Assembly: GCA_022451835.1 (NCBI GenBank)
Contig: JAKUNX010000053.1
Span: forward strand, 1 to 10,912
DNA length: 10,912 nucleotides
Source: Candidatus Poseidoniaceae archaeon
Lineage (GTDB): Archaea; Thermoplasmatota; Poseidoniia; Poseidoniales; Poseidoniaceae
Direction of reading: 5' to 3'
Each line of letters starts with the position of its first letter. Within the stretch, counting starts at the first letter, position 1. Below are positions 1 through 7,037 of this stretch, in pieces. The notes beneath the pieces are model-generated. The model was not told the origin of the DNA and searched no databases. It saw only the letters and a program-made list of their open reading frames with translations. The translations under genes were made by a program, and so were the position numbers.

Positions 1-22
1 AAGTCAGTAAACAGTACATAGA

Positions 23-109
23 TGGTGCAGGGGGTGGGATACGAACCCACGAACCCATACGGGACCGGATCTTAAGCCCGGCGCCTTTGACCACCTCAGC
101 CACCCCTGC
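23..109 (-). tRNA. trnL: tRNA-Leu (anticodon UAA), CCA encoded
   Basis: It decodes UUA leucine codons. Read on the minus strand, the acceptor stem GCAGGGG pairs fully with CCCCTGC, followed by discriminator A (position 26) and an encoded CCA (25-23). The anticodon stem CCGGG/TCCGG closes the loop CTTAAGA, giving anticodon TAA. The T stem GTGGG/CCCAC is perfect. A long variable arm, with a CCC/GGG stem around GTAT, marks a class II tRNA, and with A73 fits leucine. The D-loop segment GGTCAAAGGCG and the variable arm resemble archaeal Leu tRNAs as I remember them. The T-loop reads TTCGTAT, so position 58 is T where A is almost universal. No intron is visible. It lies 37 bases downstream of the repaired end of the reductase gene, on the same strand. 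Confidence 0.95.
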
Positions 110-146
110 AAGTAGCCGTAAACAAGGCATCTATTGAATTAAACGC

Positions 147-190
147 TTATTCTACAATGGTCCAGCCACCATCTACATTGATGGTTGCCC
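147..190 (-). other. Frameshifted C-terminal remnant of the SDR gene
   Basis: On the minus strand, the frame one base away from the SDR reading frame encodes ATINVDGGWTIVE and then TAA at 149-147. This is the expected SDR C-terminal segment, including the conserved VDGG. The in-frame version reads SGQPSM and stops at 175-173. Adding one G to the GGG run (minus-strand read of 188-190) would join HISG directly to ATINVDGGWTIVE and give a protein of 247 residues, normal for the family. The break is seen directly. Whether it is a true mutation or a sequencing or assembly error in a G run cannot be decided here. Confidence 0.8.
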
Positions 191-889
191 TGAAATATGG
201 TTTGATTCTAGAAGGAACTTTGCTGCATTAGCAATATCTTTTGGTTCCCCGGAACGGCCCATAGGAACTTTTTCCAGTACTGATGCAAAATGTTCTGCTT
301 CCCAGTCTGCTGAAACAATAGCACCTGGTGCAATACAATTTACTCGAACGTGCGGATGAAGATCGCCTGCAAGATTAATCATCATTTGACGAAGTGCATT
401 CTTACTTGCAGTATAATGTGTCAAATCTTGCCAAGCACGACCTTGTGAGGTGTCTACAATACCAATCACTGAACCCGATTTCGCTTTCAAACTATCATAC
501 AATCCTTTGGTTAGCAAGAATGGTACATCGACATGGATGGTGAAATTATTCTTGAACTCTTCAAAAGTGAGGTCACTGAAACTAATCGGTTGGTAGATTG
601 AGGCATTATTGATTAGACCAAATAAACCACCATATTCAACCACTTTAGGATGATTAATTACCAAATCAATCAATTTAGCCATATCATCATTTAGCAAATC
701 TGCTCGGATTATATCACCACTTATTTGACCATCATTGGACTTGCTGTAGTTGTCAATTATTGACTGGGCTTCAGCAACTGAATTCCTAACGTGAATCAAA
801 ACATAGTAACCTGATTCCATCAGTAGTGAGGAAATTGCAGCGCCTATTCTGCGTCCGCCTCCCGTAATGAAAACCACAGGTTTTGCCAT
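173..889 (-). CDS. Short-chain dehydrogenase/reductase, pteridine reductase-like (FolM/PTR1 type), C-terminus apparently frameshifted
   Basis: This is a soluble, NADPH-dependent Rossmann-fold reductase, probably acting on a dihydropterin or dihydrofolate. Visible motifs are the nucleotide loop TGGGRRIG (residues 9-16), HVRNS at the end of strand 2 (like the NADPH-selecting site of pteridine reductases), NNAS (94-97), Asp146 in IVDTS, and YTASK with Tyr159 and Lys163. Pteridine reductases carry an Asp where ordinary SDRs have the catalytic Ser. The VD preceding YxxxK therefore supports that subfamily over a generic 3-oxoacyl reductase. The substrate remains inferred. The frame ends at residue 238 with SGQPSM, whereas SDRs normally end in a VDGG-type strand; that ending lies in the next frame (separate entry). 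The ATG at 889 is chosen because the Rossmann motif starts a few residues later. It has no Shine-Dalgarno, so translation may be leaderless. It is divergent from lipA. Confidence 0.85.
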   Translation of the reverse strand: MAKPVVFITGGGRRIGAAISSLLMESGYYVLIHVRNSVAEAQSIIDNYSKSNDGQISGDIIRADLLNDDMAKLIDLVINHPKVVEYGGLFGLINNASIYQPISFSDLTFEEFKNNFTIHVDVPFLLTKGLYDSLKAKSGSVIGIVDTSQGRAWQDLTHYTASKNALRQMMINLAGDLHPHVRVNCIAPGAIVSADWEAEHFASVLEKVPMGRSGEPKDIANAAKFLLESNHISGQPSM

Positions 890-910
890 GAAACTACGAA
901 AGCAATCACA

Positions 911-920
911 TTCAATAAAT
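911..920 (-). promoter_or_regulatory. Possible TATA box for the SDR gene
   Basis: The minus-strand read of this stretch is ATTTATTGAA, centred about 26 bases upstream of the SDR start codon. That is the spacing expected between an archaeal TATA box and a transcript starting at or very near the ATG. The lack of a Shine-Dalgarno before this gene fits a leaderless message. The match to a TATA consensus is only approximate in AT-rich DNA. Confidence 0.3.
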
Positions 921-950
921 GTCGTATTTGATTAAAGTGTTAATTTCTTA

Positions 951-960
951 GTATTAATAC
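951..960. promoter_or_regulatory. 10-base palindrome in the divergent promoter region
   Basis: GTATTAATAC is a perfect inverted repeat located 46 bases before lipA, within the 116-base gap between the divergent SDR and lipA genes. It could be an operator or overlap the lipA promoter. It is short and made mostly of A and T, and its symmetry does not extend into the flanks, so chance is a serious alternative. I see nothing else definite in this gap apart from the lipA ribosome binding site and the possible TATA box. Confidence 0.2.
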
Positions 961-992
961 ACCTTTTAGAGTAGTATTCATTGGCTTACAAC

Positions 993-1000
993 AAGGGGGA
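993..1000 (+). promoter_or_regulatory. Ribosome binding site of lipA
   Basis: The purine run AAGGGGGA ends five bases before the ATG at 1006. This supports that start over the ATG seven codons downstream. The long G run is only a partial match to the usual GGAGG/GGTGA core. A similar G-run site precedes nrdA in this window. Confidence 0.5.
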
Positions 1001-1005
1001 ATTCA

Positions 1006-2031
1006 ATGGCTTCAAGACATTTACCAATGGCTAGTGACAAGCCGGTGAATAAACCCAAAAGTAGACTACCTCCATGGTTTAGAACCAGACTACCAACTGG
1101 CAAGCAACAAAAAATGTTCAATGATACAAAAGCTTCAGTTAAAGATAACAAACTTCACACTGTTTGTGAAGAAGCAAAATGCCCTAATATCCACGAATGT
1201 TGGTCAAGTGGAGATGCTACTTTCATGATTGCAGGACAAGAGTGTACAAGAGGTTGCAGATTTTGTGCAGTTGGAACAATAAAACGTCCTCCGCCCTTAG
1301 ATGTTGAAGAGCCAAACCATCTTGCTGATGCAGTAGAATCAATGAATTTGCGTCACTTAGTCATCACAGTTGTTAATCGTGACGACTTACCTGATAGTGG
1401 TGCAGCACATTACAAAGCATGTATTGATGAAGTTCATAATCGCTTGCCAGATCTAACAATAGAATTACTCTGCTCTGACTTAGCAGGTGATTTGTCTGCA
1501 CTTGAAATGCTGTTAGAAAATAGTCCTTTGAATGTATTTGCCCACAACGTCGAATGTGTACCAGAACTAGATCGCAAAGTAAGAGACCACAGGGCTTCAT
1601 TCTCTCAATCTATAGAAATTTTAAAGCATGCTAAATTAATTCGCCCAGACATAATAACCAAGACTTCTTTGATGGTTGGAGTCGGTGAAACAGATGAACA
1701 AATTAGTGAATCTTTGAAATTGATTCGAGAAGCAAATGTGGACTTAATTACTATTGGACAATACTTAGCACCCTCGGAAAATCACCTCAAAATCGACCGG
1801 TTTCCAAAACCAGAAATGTATGACGTGTGGGCTCAAGAAGCCATTGACTTAGGGTTCTCAGGCGTTGCAAGTGGTCCACTGGTTAGATCGTCTTACAAAG
1901 CCGGACTACTATATCGGAAAACCTACGATTCAAGTAATGATGAAGTCTTACCCGGAGCATATGTCATGGTTAGTAGTGAAAATTCCGCCATGAGAGATAC
2001 CTTAAACCGGATGCAACCTGAGGTGAAATGA
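1006..2031 (+). CDS. lipA: Lipoyl synthase (radical SAM)
   Basis: LipA inserts two sulfur atoms into the protein-bound octanoyl group to make lipoyl-lysine, here presumably on the E2 subunit encoded three genes downstream. Both iron-sulfur cluster motifs are present. The auxiliary-cluster motif CX4CX5C is Cys54, Cys59 and Cys65, and the radical-SAM motif CX3CX2C is Cys80, Cys84 and Cys87 in CTRGCRFC. The C-terminal RSSY motif (294-297) supplies the serine ligand of the auxiliary cluster. Other family landmarks are NRDDLPDSGA, AHNVE and the glycine-rich LMVGVGET. The length of 341 residues is in the normal range, with a slightly long N-terminus. Some usually conserved positions differ: NRDDL replaces the common DRDDL, and SDLAG replaces the common PDF-G, so this is a divergent but apparently complete member. 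It is the first gene of the operon, and its stop overlaps the next start by 4 bases (ATGA). Confidence 0.96.
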   Translation: MASRHLPMASDKPVNKPKSRLPPWFRTRLPTGKQQKMFNDTKASVKDNKLHTVCEEAKCPNIHECWSSGDATFMIAGQECTRGCRFCAVGTIKRPPPLDVEEPNHLADAVESMNLRHLVITVVNRDDLPDSGAAHYKACIDEVHNRLPDLTIELLCSDLAGDLSALEMLLENSPLNVFAHNVECVPELDRKVRDHRASFSQSIEILKHAKLIRPDIITKTSLMVGVGETDEQISESLKLIREANVDLITIGQYLAPSENHLKIDRFPKPEMYDVWAQEAIDLGFSGVASGPLVRSSYKAGLLYRKTYDSSNDEVLPGAYVMVSSENSAMRDTLNRMQPEVK

Positions 2032-3272
2032 TGAGTGATAGGAAGACTGCTGTAACTACACCTTACACAATTGGAACTGCACCATTTAGACCTGGAGATG
2101 AAGCAGACTTTGGTGGTAAGTTCAAAGAACAGCCAGAGGATTTGAATCGACCAGACCCAGCAAAGTGTAGTGCCGATGATACCATCAAGCATGCTTCGGG
2201 CTTAGTTAGAGTACTAAATGACGATAATGAAGCTAAAGGTGAATGGATACCTGATATTTCGGCTGAACAATTAATTCAAGGATTAGAGTACATGATGCGA
2301 TTAAGAATATTCGATGATCGAATGTTGAAAATGCAGCGTACTGGTAAACTATCATTTTACATGCGATCTTTCGGTGAAGAGGCGGTTGCAATTGCGCAAA
2401 CTATGGCTTTAGAAGATAATGACTGGATTTTCCCTTCATATCGGCAACCTGGAGCACAATTTGTTCGAGGCAGAGACATGGTTAGCATGATTTGTCATTG
2501 TATTGGCAACACTGAAGATAATGTCAAAGGACGTCAAATGCCGGTTCATTATACTTGGAAAGAAGGAAGGTTCATTTCGATTTCTTCACCTGTCGGAACA
2601 CAATTTTCACAAGCTGTTGGAGTAGCCATGGCTAGCGCTTACAAGGGCCTAGATGAAGCATGTATTACTTGGTTGGGAGATGGTACATCTGCACAAGGTG
2701 ATTATCACTATGCGCTAAACTTCGCATCTACATTCAAACCACCAGTTATTCTCAATGTAGTAAATAATCAATGGGCGATTTCCACACACCAAAACCTTGC
2801 AACAGGTGGTAGAACATTTGCTGAAAGAGGTCTGGCTTATGACATTCCATCTATCAGAGTTGATGGAAATGATTTCTTAGCATTATACAGCGTTACCAAA
2901 TGGGCGCGAGATAGAGTAAGTGCAGGACTTGGTCCGACTCACATCGAAGTTTACACTTATCGAGCAGGCGCTCACTCTTCATCTGACGACCCTTCAGCAT
3001 ACAGGCCAGATGATGAATTCAAATGTTGGCCTGGTGGTGACCCAGTTGACAGATTGAAACAATACCTCATCAAATCAGGTAATTGGGATGAAAAGAATCA
3101 CAAAAAACTTGAGAAGAAAATCGATGATGAAGTTATGACTGCATACAAAGCAGCATGTGAATTTGGTGACTTAGCAAGTGGGCCATATCCTCCAGCATCA
3201 ACCATTTTTACTGAAGTTTACGAAACTGTTCCTTGGCATGTCCAAGAGCAAAGAGAGGAGTTAGGAAAGTAG
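2028..3272 (+). CDS. bkdA1: Branched-chain 2-oxoacid dehydrogenase E1 alpha subunit
   Basis: With E1 beta this forms the thiamine-diphosphate decarboxylase that splits CO2 from 2-oxoacids derived from Val, Leu and Ile and reductively acylates the lipoyl group of E2. The ThDP/Mg motif runs from GDG (217-219) to NN (246-247). KGRQMPVHY (168-175 region) and the loop AHSSSDDPSAYR (315-326), with the active-site His316, are typical of branched-chain E1 alpha. The N-terminal extension (about residues 10-90, containing LVRVLND) and the C-terminal end QEQREELGK closely follow Pseudomonas-type BkdA1 as I recall it. That argues for branched-chain acids over pyruvate, and the length of 414 residues also fits. 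Two adjacent ATGs (2028 and 2031) are possible starts. A GAGGTGA site at 2020-2026 is better spaced for the second. The next gene begins 8 bases after the stop. Confidence 0.93.
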   Translation: MMSDRKTAVTTPYTIGTAPFRPGDEADFGGKFKEQPEDLNRPDPAKCSADDTIKHASGLVRVLNDDNEAKGEWIPDISAEQLIQGLEYMMRLRIFDDRMLKMQRTGKLSFYMRSFGEEAVAIAQTMALEDNDWIFPSYRQPGAQFVRGRDMVSMICHCIGNTEDNVKGRQMPVHYTWKEGRFISISSPVGTQFSQAVGVAMASAYKGLDEACITWLGDGTSAQGDYHYALNFASTFKPPVILNVVNNQWAISTHQNLATGGRTFAERGLAYDIPSIRVDGNDFLALYSVTKWARDRVSAGLGPTHIEVYTYRAGAHSSSDDPSAYRPDDEFKCWPGGDPVDRLKQYLIKSGNWDEKNHKKLEKKIDDEVMTAYKAACEFGDLASGPYPPASTIFTEVYETVPWHVQEQREELGK

Positions 3273-3276
3273 GTGA
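3271..3276 (+). promoter_or_regulatory. Shine-Dalgarno site that sets the bkdA2 start
   Basis: AGGTGA, overlapping the stop codon of bkdA1, lies four bases before the ATG at 3281 and is a good complement to the archaeal 16S 3' end. An in-frame ATG at 3233 inside bkdA1 has no such site and would add 16 residues unlike the E1 beta family, so 3281 is preferred. Confidence 0.65.
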
Positions 3277-3280
3277 TATC

Positions 3281-4291
3281 ATGGTAAAAATGAATATGAT
3301 TGCAGCACTTAACTCGGCTCTTGAGCATCAATTAGAAAGAGATGAAAATGTAGTAATCTTTGGAGAAGATGTTGGATATTTTGGTGGTGTCTTTAGAGTA
3401 ACTGCAGGATTGCAAAATAAATTTGGTGCCCATCGTGTATTTGATTCGCCATTAGCTGAAGGTGGTATTGCAGCAATTGCCATGGGTATGGGAATCAATG
3501 GACTTAGACCAGTTGCTGAGATTCAGTTTGCTGATTATATCTTCCCGGCTTACGATCAAATCGTCAATGAAATCGCCAAATTAAGGCATCGTTCTGGCGG
3601 TGAATTTTCTACTCCTGTTACTTTTAGAACACCTGCTGGTGGTGGAATCAAAGGTGGACATCACCACTCACAATCACCTGAATCACAATTCACTCACACT
3701 CCTGGACTGAAGGTAGTATACTGTTCAAATCCATATAATGCAAAGGGATTGTTGACCTCAGCAATTGAGTCTAATGATCCTGTTATTTTCTTTGAGCCAA
3801 AGCGATGTTATCGAGGTCCTTTCTATGGTGACCCTCACAAAGTTCCAACCTGGAATAGTCATCCAGATGGTGAGGTTCCTGAAGAATACTATTCAATACC
3901 GCTTGAACAAGCAAGAGTCGTCATGGAAGGTAGTGATTGCACTGTTATTTCTTGGGGAGCAATGGTTCATGTTGCTGAACAAGCAATCAAGAATTCCGGC
4001 CTCAATTGTGATTTAATCGACCTACAAACTCTCGTCCCTTGGGATAGAGATACTGTAGTTAATTCAGTCAAGAAAACCGGAAGATGTGTCATTGTTCATG
4101 AAGCACCAAAAACCAGCGGTTTTGGTGCAGAGATGAGTGCATCAATCCAAGAGAGATGTTTCTATCATTTGGAAGCACCAATAATAAGAGTTACCGGCTG
4201 GGATACACCATTCCCTCACACAACAGAGTGGGATTATCTGCCTAGCCCAGAGCGAATTGCGGATGCAATAAGAAAAACACAGGAGGAATAA
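3281..4291 (+). CDS. bkdA2: Branched-chain 2-oxoacid dehydrogenase E1 beta subunit
   Basis: This is the partner of E1 alpha in the cytoplasmic alpha2-beta2 decarboxylase. From the ATG at 3281 it has 336 residues, the usual family length, and opens with MNMIAALNSAL as E1 beta chains do. The N-terminal pyrimidine-binding domain shows GEDVGYFGGVFR (about 28-39) and SPLAEGGI (56-63), with Glu60 as the ThDP-activating glutamate. EIQFADYIFPAYDQI (80-94) and HSQSPE (129-134), carrying the active-site His129, follow. The C-terminal transketolase-like domain has SWGAMVHVAE, LIDLQTLVPWD and GRCVIVHEAPKTSGFGAE. EAPIIRVTGWDTPFPH near the end is typical of branched-chain enzymes. The alpha and beta chains are separate, as in BCKDH and unlike homodimeric AceE. 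Its stop is 2 bases from the E2 start. Confidence 0.94.
   Translation: MVKMNMIAALNSALEHQLERDENVVIFGEDVGYFGGVFRVTAGLQNKFGAHRVFDSPLAEGGIAAIAMGMGINGLRPVAEIQFADYIFPAYDQIVNEIAKLRHRSGGEFSTPVTFRTPAGGGIKGGHHHSQSPESQFTHTPGLKVVYCSNPYNAKGLLTSAIESNDPVIFFEPKRCYRGPFYGDPHKVPTWNSHPDGEVPEEYYSIPLEQARVVMEGSDCTVISWGAMVHVAEQAIKNSGLNCDLIDLQTLVPWDRDTVVNSVKKTGRCVIVHEAPKTSGFGAEMSASIQERCFYHLEAPIIRVTGWDTPFPHTTEWDYLPSPERIADAIRKTQEE
4281..4287 (+). promoter_or_regulatory. Strong Shine-Dalgarno site of the E2 gene
   Basis: AGGAGGA sits six bases before the ATG at 4294 and overlaps the end of bkdA2. It is the most consensus-like site in the window, which may reflect the need for many E2 copies, since E2 forms the core of the complex. 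Confidence 0.65.
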
Positions 4292-4293
4292 AA

Positions 4294-5571
4294 ATGGGAA
4301 CATATGCGTTTAAACTACCAGATATTGGAGAAGGAGTAGTAGAGGGAGAAGTTGTTGAATGGATGGTATCGGTTGGAGATACTGTCAAAGAAGACGACCC
4401 GATACTTTCAGTGATGACTGACAAAGCAACGGTAGAAATACCATCTCCTGTAGATGGCAAGGTTACCAAAATGATTGGTGAGCCTGGTGATATTTTACCT
4501 GTTGGAGAAGTATGCATAGAGTTTGAAGTTGATGGTTCAGGCAATGCGTCAGCAAGTTCTGAACAACCTGAGCCTGTTGTTGAAGAAGTAGTAGAAACAA
4601 AGCCGGCGAAAGAAGCGAAACCTGAACCTGTTGTTGAAAAAGCACCAGAACCTGTTGCACCAGCAGCACCAGTGGCAAAAGCTGCTGGAACTAAGGCGCT
4701 AGCGAGCCCTGCTGTAAGACAAAGAGCTAGAGAGGCTAATGTCGATTTACAACTTGTTTTGGGTTCAGGGCCTGGTGGCAGAATTAGTCACGCTGATTTG
4801 GATCGACATATTGCAGGAGGTGCTGCAGGCGCCTCAACATTTGCTCCTGTAGGAGCAAGCCTCAAGACTAAACTAACTGGAACTGAAGAGATTAAAGTCA
4901 TTGGACTTAGAAGGAAAATTGCTGACAGCATGATGTCATCATACAGTACAATTGCTCACTTTTCCTACTTTGAAGAAGTTGATATTACTGCCCTTGAAGA
5001 ATTGCGTCAGCATCTCAATTCTACAAGACCTGAGGGTGCTCCAAAACTAACTTACTTGCCGTTTATTATGCAAGCATTGGTCAAAGCACTTAGAGAAAGT
5101 CCAGAATGTAATGCTTTATTTGATGATGAAGCAAATGTAGTTACTAGACACCAAGCAATTCACCTTGGAATTGCAACTCAAACTGACAGAGGACTGTATG
5201 TCCCAGTTGTCAAGCACGTTGAGGCTATGGACATTTGGCAGTCAGCAACTGAAATGGTAAGAGTTACCTCAGCAACTAGAGAAGGTAAAGCATCTGCAGA
5301 TGACTTGAGTGGCTCTACTTTTACCATTACCAGTTTAGGTAGATTAGGCGGACTTGGTGCAACACCTATTATCAATAAGCCAGAAGTTGGAATTTTAGGA
5401 GTTCATAATGCAAAAGAAAGAGCAGTTGTTAGAAACGGCCAAATTGTAGTTAGAAGAATGATGAATCTCTCCTCATCATGGGATCATCGAGTTGTTGATG
5501 GCCATGACGGTGCAACCCTTGTACAAAGAGTCAAGACGTTGCTTGAAAACCCTGCAACTATTTTCATGTGA
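4294..5571 (+). CDS. bkdB: Branched-chain 2-oxoacid dehydrogenase E2 (dihydrolipoyl acyltransferase)
   Basis: E2 is the structural core of the complex. It accepts the acyl group from E1 on a swinging lipoyl arm and passes it to CoA. Residues 1-80 form one lipoyl domain with the modification site MTDKATVEIP (lipoyl Lys44). Residues 84-131 are a mobile linker rich in Pro, Ala, Glu, Val and Lys, with two PEPVVE units. Residues 136-171 are the peripheral subunit-binding domain (ASPAVRQRARE and the GPGGRI turn) that holds E1/E3. From about 200 to the end is the catalytic domain, with FTITSLG (343-349) and the active-site motif DHRVVDG (397-403; His398, Asp402). The length of 425 residues and the segments RRMMNLSSSWDHRVVDG and IMQALVKA resemble Pseudomonas BkdB. 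One lipoyl domain is present, as in branched-chain E2s. It depends on lipA at the head of the operon for its cofactor. Confidence 0.94.
   Translation: MGTYAFKLPDIGEGVVEGEVVEWMVSVGDTVKEDDPILSVMTDKATVEIPSPVDGKVTKMIGEPGDILPVGEVCIEFEVDGSGNASASSEQPEPVVEEVVETKPAKEAKPEPVVEKAPEPVAPAAPVAKAAGTKALASPAVRQRAREANVDLQLVLGSGPGGRISHADLDRHIAGGAAGASTFAPVGASLKTKLTGTEEIKVIGLRRKIADSMMSSYSTIAHFSYFEEVDITALEELRQHLNSTRPEGAPKLTYLPFIMQALVKALRESPECNALFDDEANVVTRHQAIHLGIATQTDRGLYVPVVKHVEAMDIWQSATEMVRVTSATREGKASADDLSGSTFTITSLGRLGGLGATPIINKPEVGILGVHNAKERAVVRNGQIVVRRMMNLSSSWDHRVVDGHDGATLVQRVKTLLENPATIFM
4567..4638 (+). repeat. Short direct repeat in the E2 linker
   Basis: CCTGAGCCTGTTGTTGAA (4567-4584) recurs with one base changed at 4621-4638, 54 bases later. 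Both copies encode PEPVVE. A partial third unit, encoding PEPVAP, follows at about 4645. This is the usual low-complexity character of E2 linkers, probably grown by local duplication. Confidence 0.6.
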
Positions 5572-5580
5572 GGATTAATT

Positions 5581-7011
5581 ATGCAAACAAAAAAATGCCA
5601 AGTATTGGTTATTGGAGCAGGTCCAGGAGGCTATGTTGCAGCAATTAGAGCGGGTCAATTAGGACTGTCAACAATAATTGTTGAGGGTGAAAAGGCTGGA
5701 GGAACATGTCTGATTAGAGGGTGTATTCCAAGTAAAGCGTTAATTCACGCCGCACACAGATTTCACGATTTAGCAAAACATTCTGCCAAAGATGGACATA
5801 TGGGTATTTCAATTCCTAGTCCTGCTGAATTAAGTATGGCTGGAATGATTGGCTGGAAAGACGGTATTGTTGACAAATTGAACAAAGGTGTTGAGCACTT
5901 ACTAAAGTCTGCTGGAGTTGAATTAATCAATGGATGGGCGGAATTCCAAGATGCAAAGACGGTAAAAGTAGGTAGCGGAAAAGATGCAATCATTATCGAA
6001 GGAGAAAAGGTAATCTTGGCTAACGGCTCAATCCCAATCGAATTACCATTTATGAAATTTGATGATAATGTAATATCATCTAGAGAAGCATTGAGTCTTG
6101 AACAATTACCGGAACATGTTGTTGTAGTCGGTGGTGGTTACATTGGACTTGAATTGGGTATTACGTATCGTATGCTCGGCTCAGAAGTAACTATTGTCGA
6201 AGCAATGGATTCAATCTTGCCAATTTTTGACAAAGAACTTCGCAGACCTTTAGAATTATTTGCTAAGAAAAATAAGATCAAGGTTCATACCGGAGTTTTT
6301 GCTAAAGGTTCAGAAGAAATGAAAGACGGTAAAGTGAAATTATTCTTTGTTGATAAAAATGCAAAAGAAGGCACTAAACCTGATGAAATTATCGCTGACA
6401 AAATCTTAGTAACTGTTGGAAGAAAACCCAATAGCAAAGCACTCGAACCAACTGGTGTTGCTTTAGATGAAAGAGGATTTGTCAAAGTAAATGATAGATG
6501 TGAAACAAATATGAAAGGTGTTTACGCAATTGGTGACGTATGTAACTCAGGAGAAATGCTTGCCCATGTAGCATCTTTCCAAGGTGAAATGGTTGCAGAG
6601 ATTATTGCTGGAAAGAAACGTGCTTACGACCCTGTAGCCGTTCCTGCAATTGTGTTTACTGAACCCGAAATTGTTAGTGTTGGATTGTCTCCAGAACAAG
6701 CAAAAGAAGCTGGACATCCGGTTATTGTCGGGAAGTTCCCTCTAGCAGCAAATGGACGTTCACTAACTCAAGAAGCGGAGAAGACTGGTGGATTTGTTAG
6801 GGTTTGTGCTAGAGAAGACGATCATCGAATACTCGGTATCCAAGCAGTTGGAACTCATATTAGTGAGTTGGTTGGAGAATGGACTCTTGCTCTAGAAATG
6901 GGTGCATTGTTGGAAGATATTGCTGGCACGATTCATGCTCATCCTACTATGACAGAGATGACTCATGAAGCAGTTCTTGCTACACTTGGCCACGCAATTC
7001 ATACCGTATAG
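5581..7011 (+). CDS. lpdA: Dihydrolipoyl dehydrogenase (E3) of the branched-chain complex
   Basis: This flavoprotein reoxidises the dihydrolipoyl arm of E2 and passes electrons through FAD and a redox disulfide to NAD+. It has the FAD-binding GAGPGG (12-17), the redox pair Cys43 and Cys48 in GTCLIRGCIPSK, the NAD-binding GGGYIGLELG (184-193), the second FAD motif AIGDV (316-320), and the dimerisation-domain catalytic motif HAHPTMTE with His454 and Glu459. The length of 476 residues is normal. ALIHAAHRFHDLA, GWKDGIVDKL and the ending GHAIHTV recall LpdV, the E3 dedicated to the Pseudomonas branched-chain complex, rather than a general Lpd. The redox loop has Ile-Arg where Asn-Arg or Asn-Ile is common. 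A GAGGA site (5570-5574) overlapping the E2 stop precedes the start by six bases. It is the last enzyme gene of the operon. Confidence 0.95.
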   Translation: MQTKKCQVLVIGAGPGGYVAAIRAGQLGLSTIIVEGEKAGGTCLIRGCIPSKALIHAAHRFHDLAKHSAKDGHMGISIPSPAELSMAGMIGWKDGIVDKLNKGVEHLLKSAGVELINGWAEFQDAKTVKVGSGKDAIIIEGEKVILANGSIPIELPFMKFDDNVISSREALSLEQLPEHVVVVGGGYIGLELGITYRMLGSEVTIVEAMDSILPIFDKELRRPLELFAKKNKIKVHTGVFAKGSEEMKDGKVKLFFVDKNAKEGTKPDEIIADKILVTVGRKPNSKALEPTGVALDERGFVKVNDRCETNMKGVYAIGDVCNSGEMLAHVASFQGEMVAEIIAGKKRAYDPVAVPAIVFTEPEIVSVGLSPEQAKEAGHPVIVGKFPLAANGRSLTQEAEKTGGFVRVCAREDDHRILGIQAVGTHISELVGEWTLALEMGALLEDIAGTIHAHPTMTEMTHEAVLATLGHAIHTV

Positions 7012-7037
7012 TGCATTAATATCGGCCATAAGATTAA

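Noticed and set aside
1..146. tRNA-Leu as an attachment site for an integrated element
   Set aside because: No integrase gene and no repeated tRNA 3' fragment is visible in the window, and the neighbouring genes are housekeeping.
3233..3280. Upstream in-frame ATG that would extend E1 beta by 16 residues
   Set aside because: It lies inside bkdA1, has no ribosome site and adds sequence unlike the family. The ATG at 3281 has AGGTGA at good spacing.
4463..4678. 71-codon minus-strand frame very rich in Leu, Gln and Val
   Set aside because: It is the antisense reading of the low-complexity E2 linker repeats.
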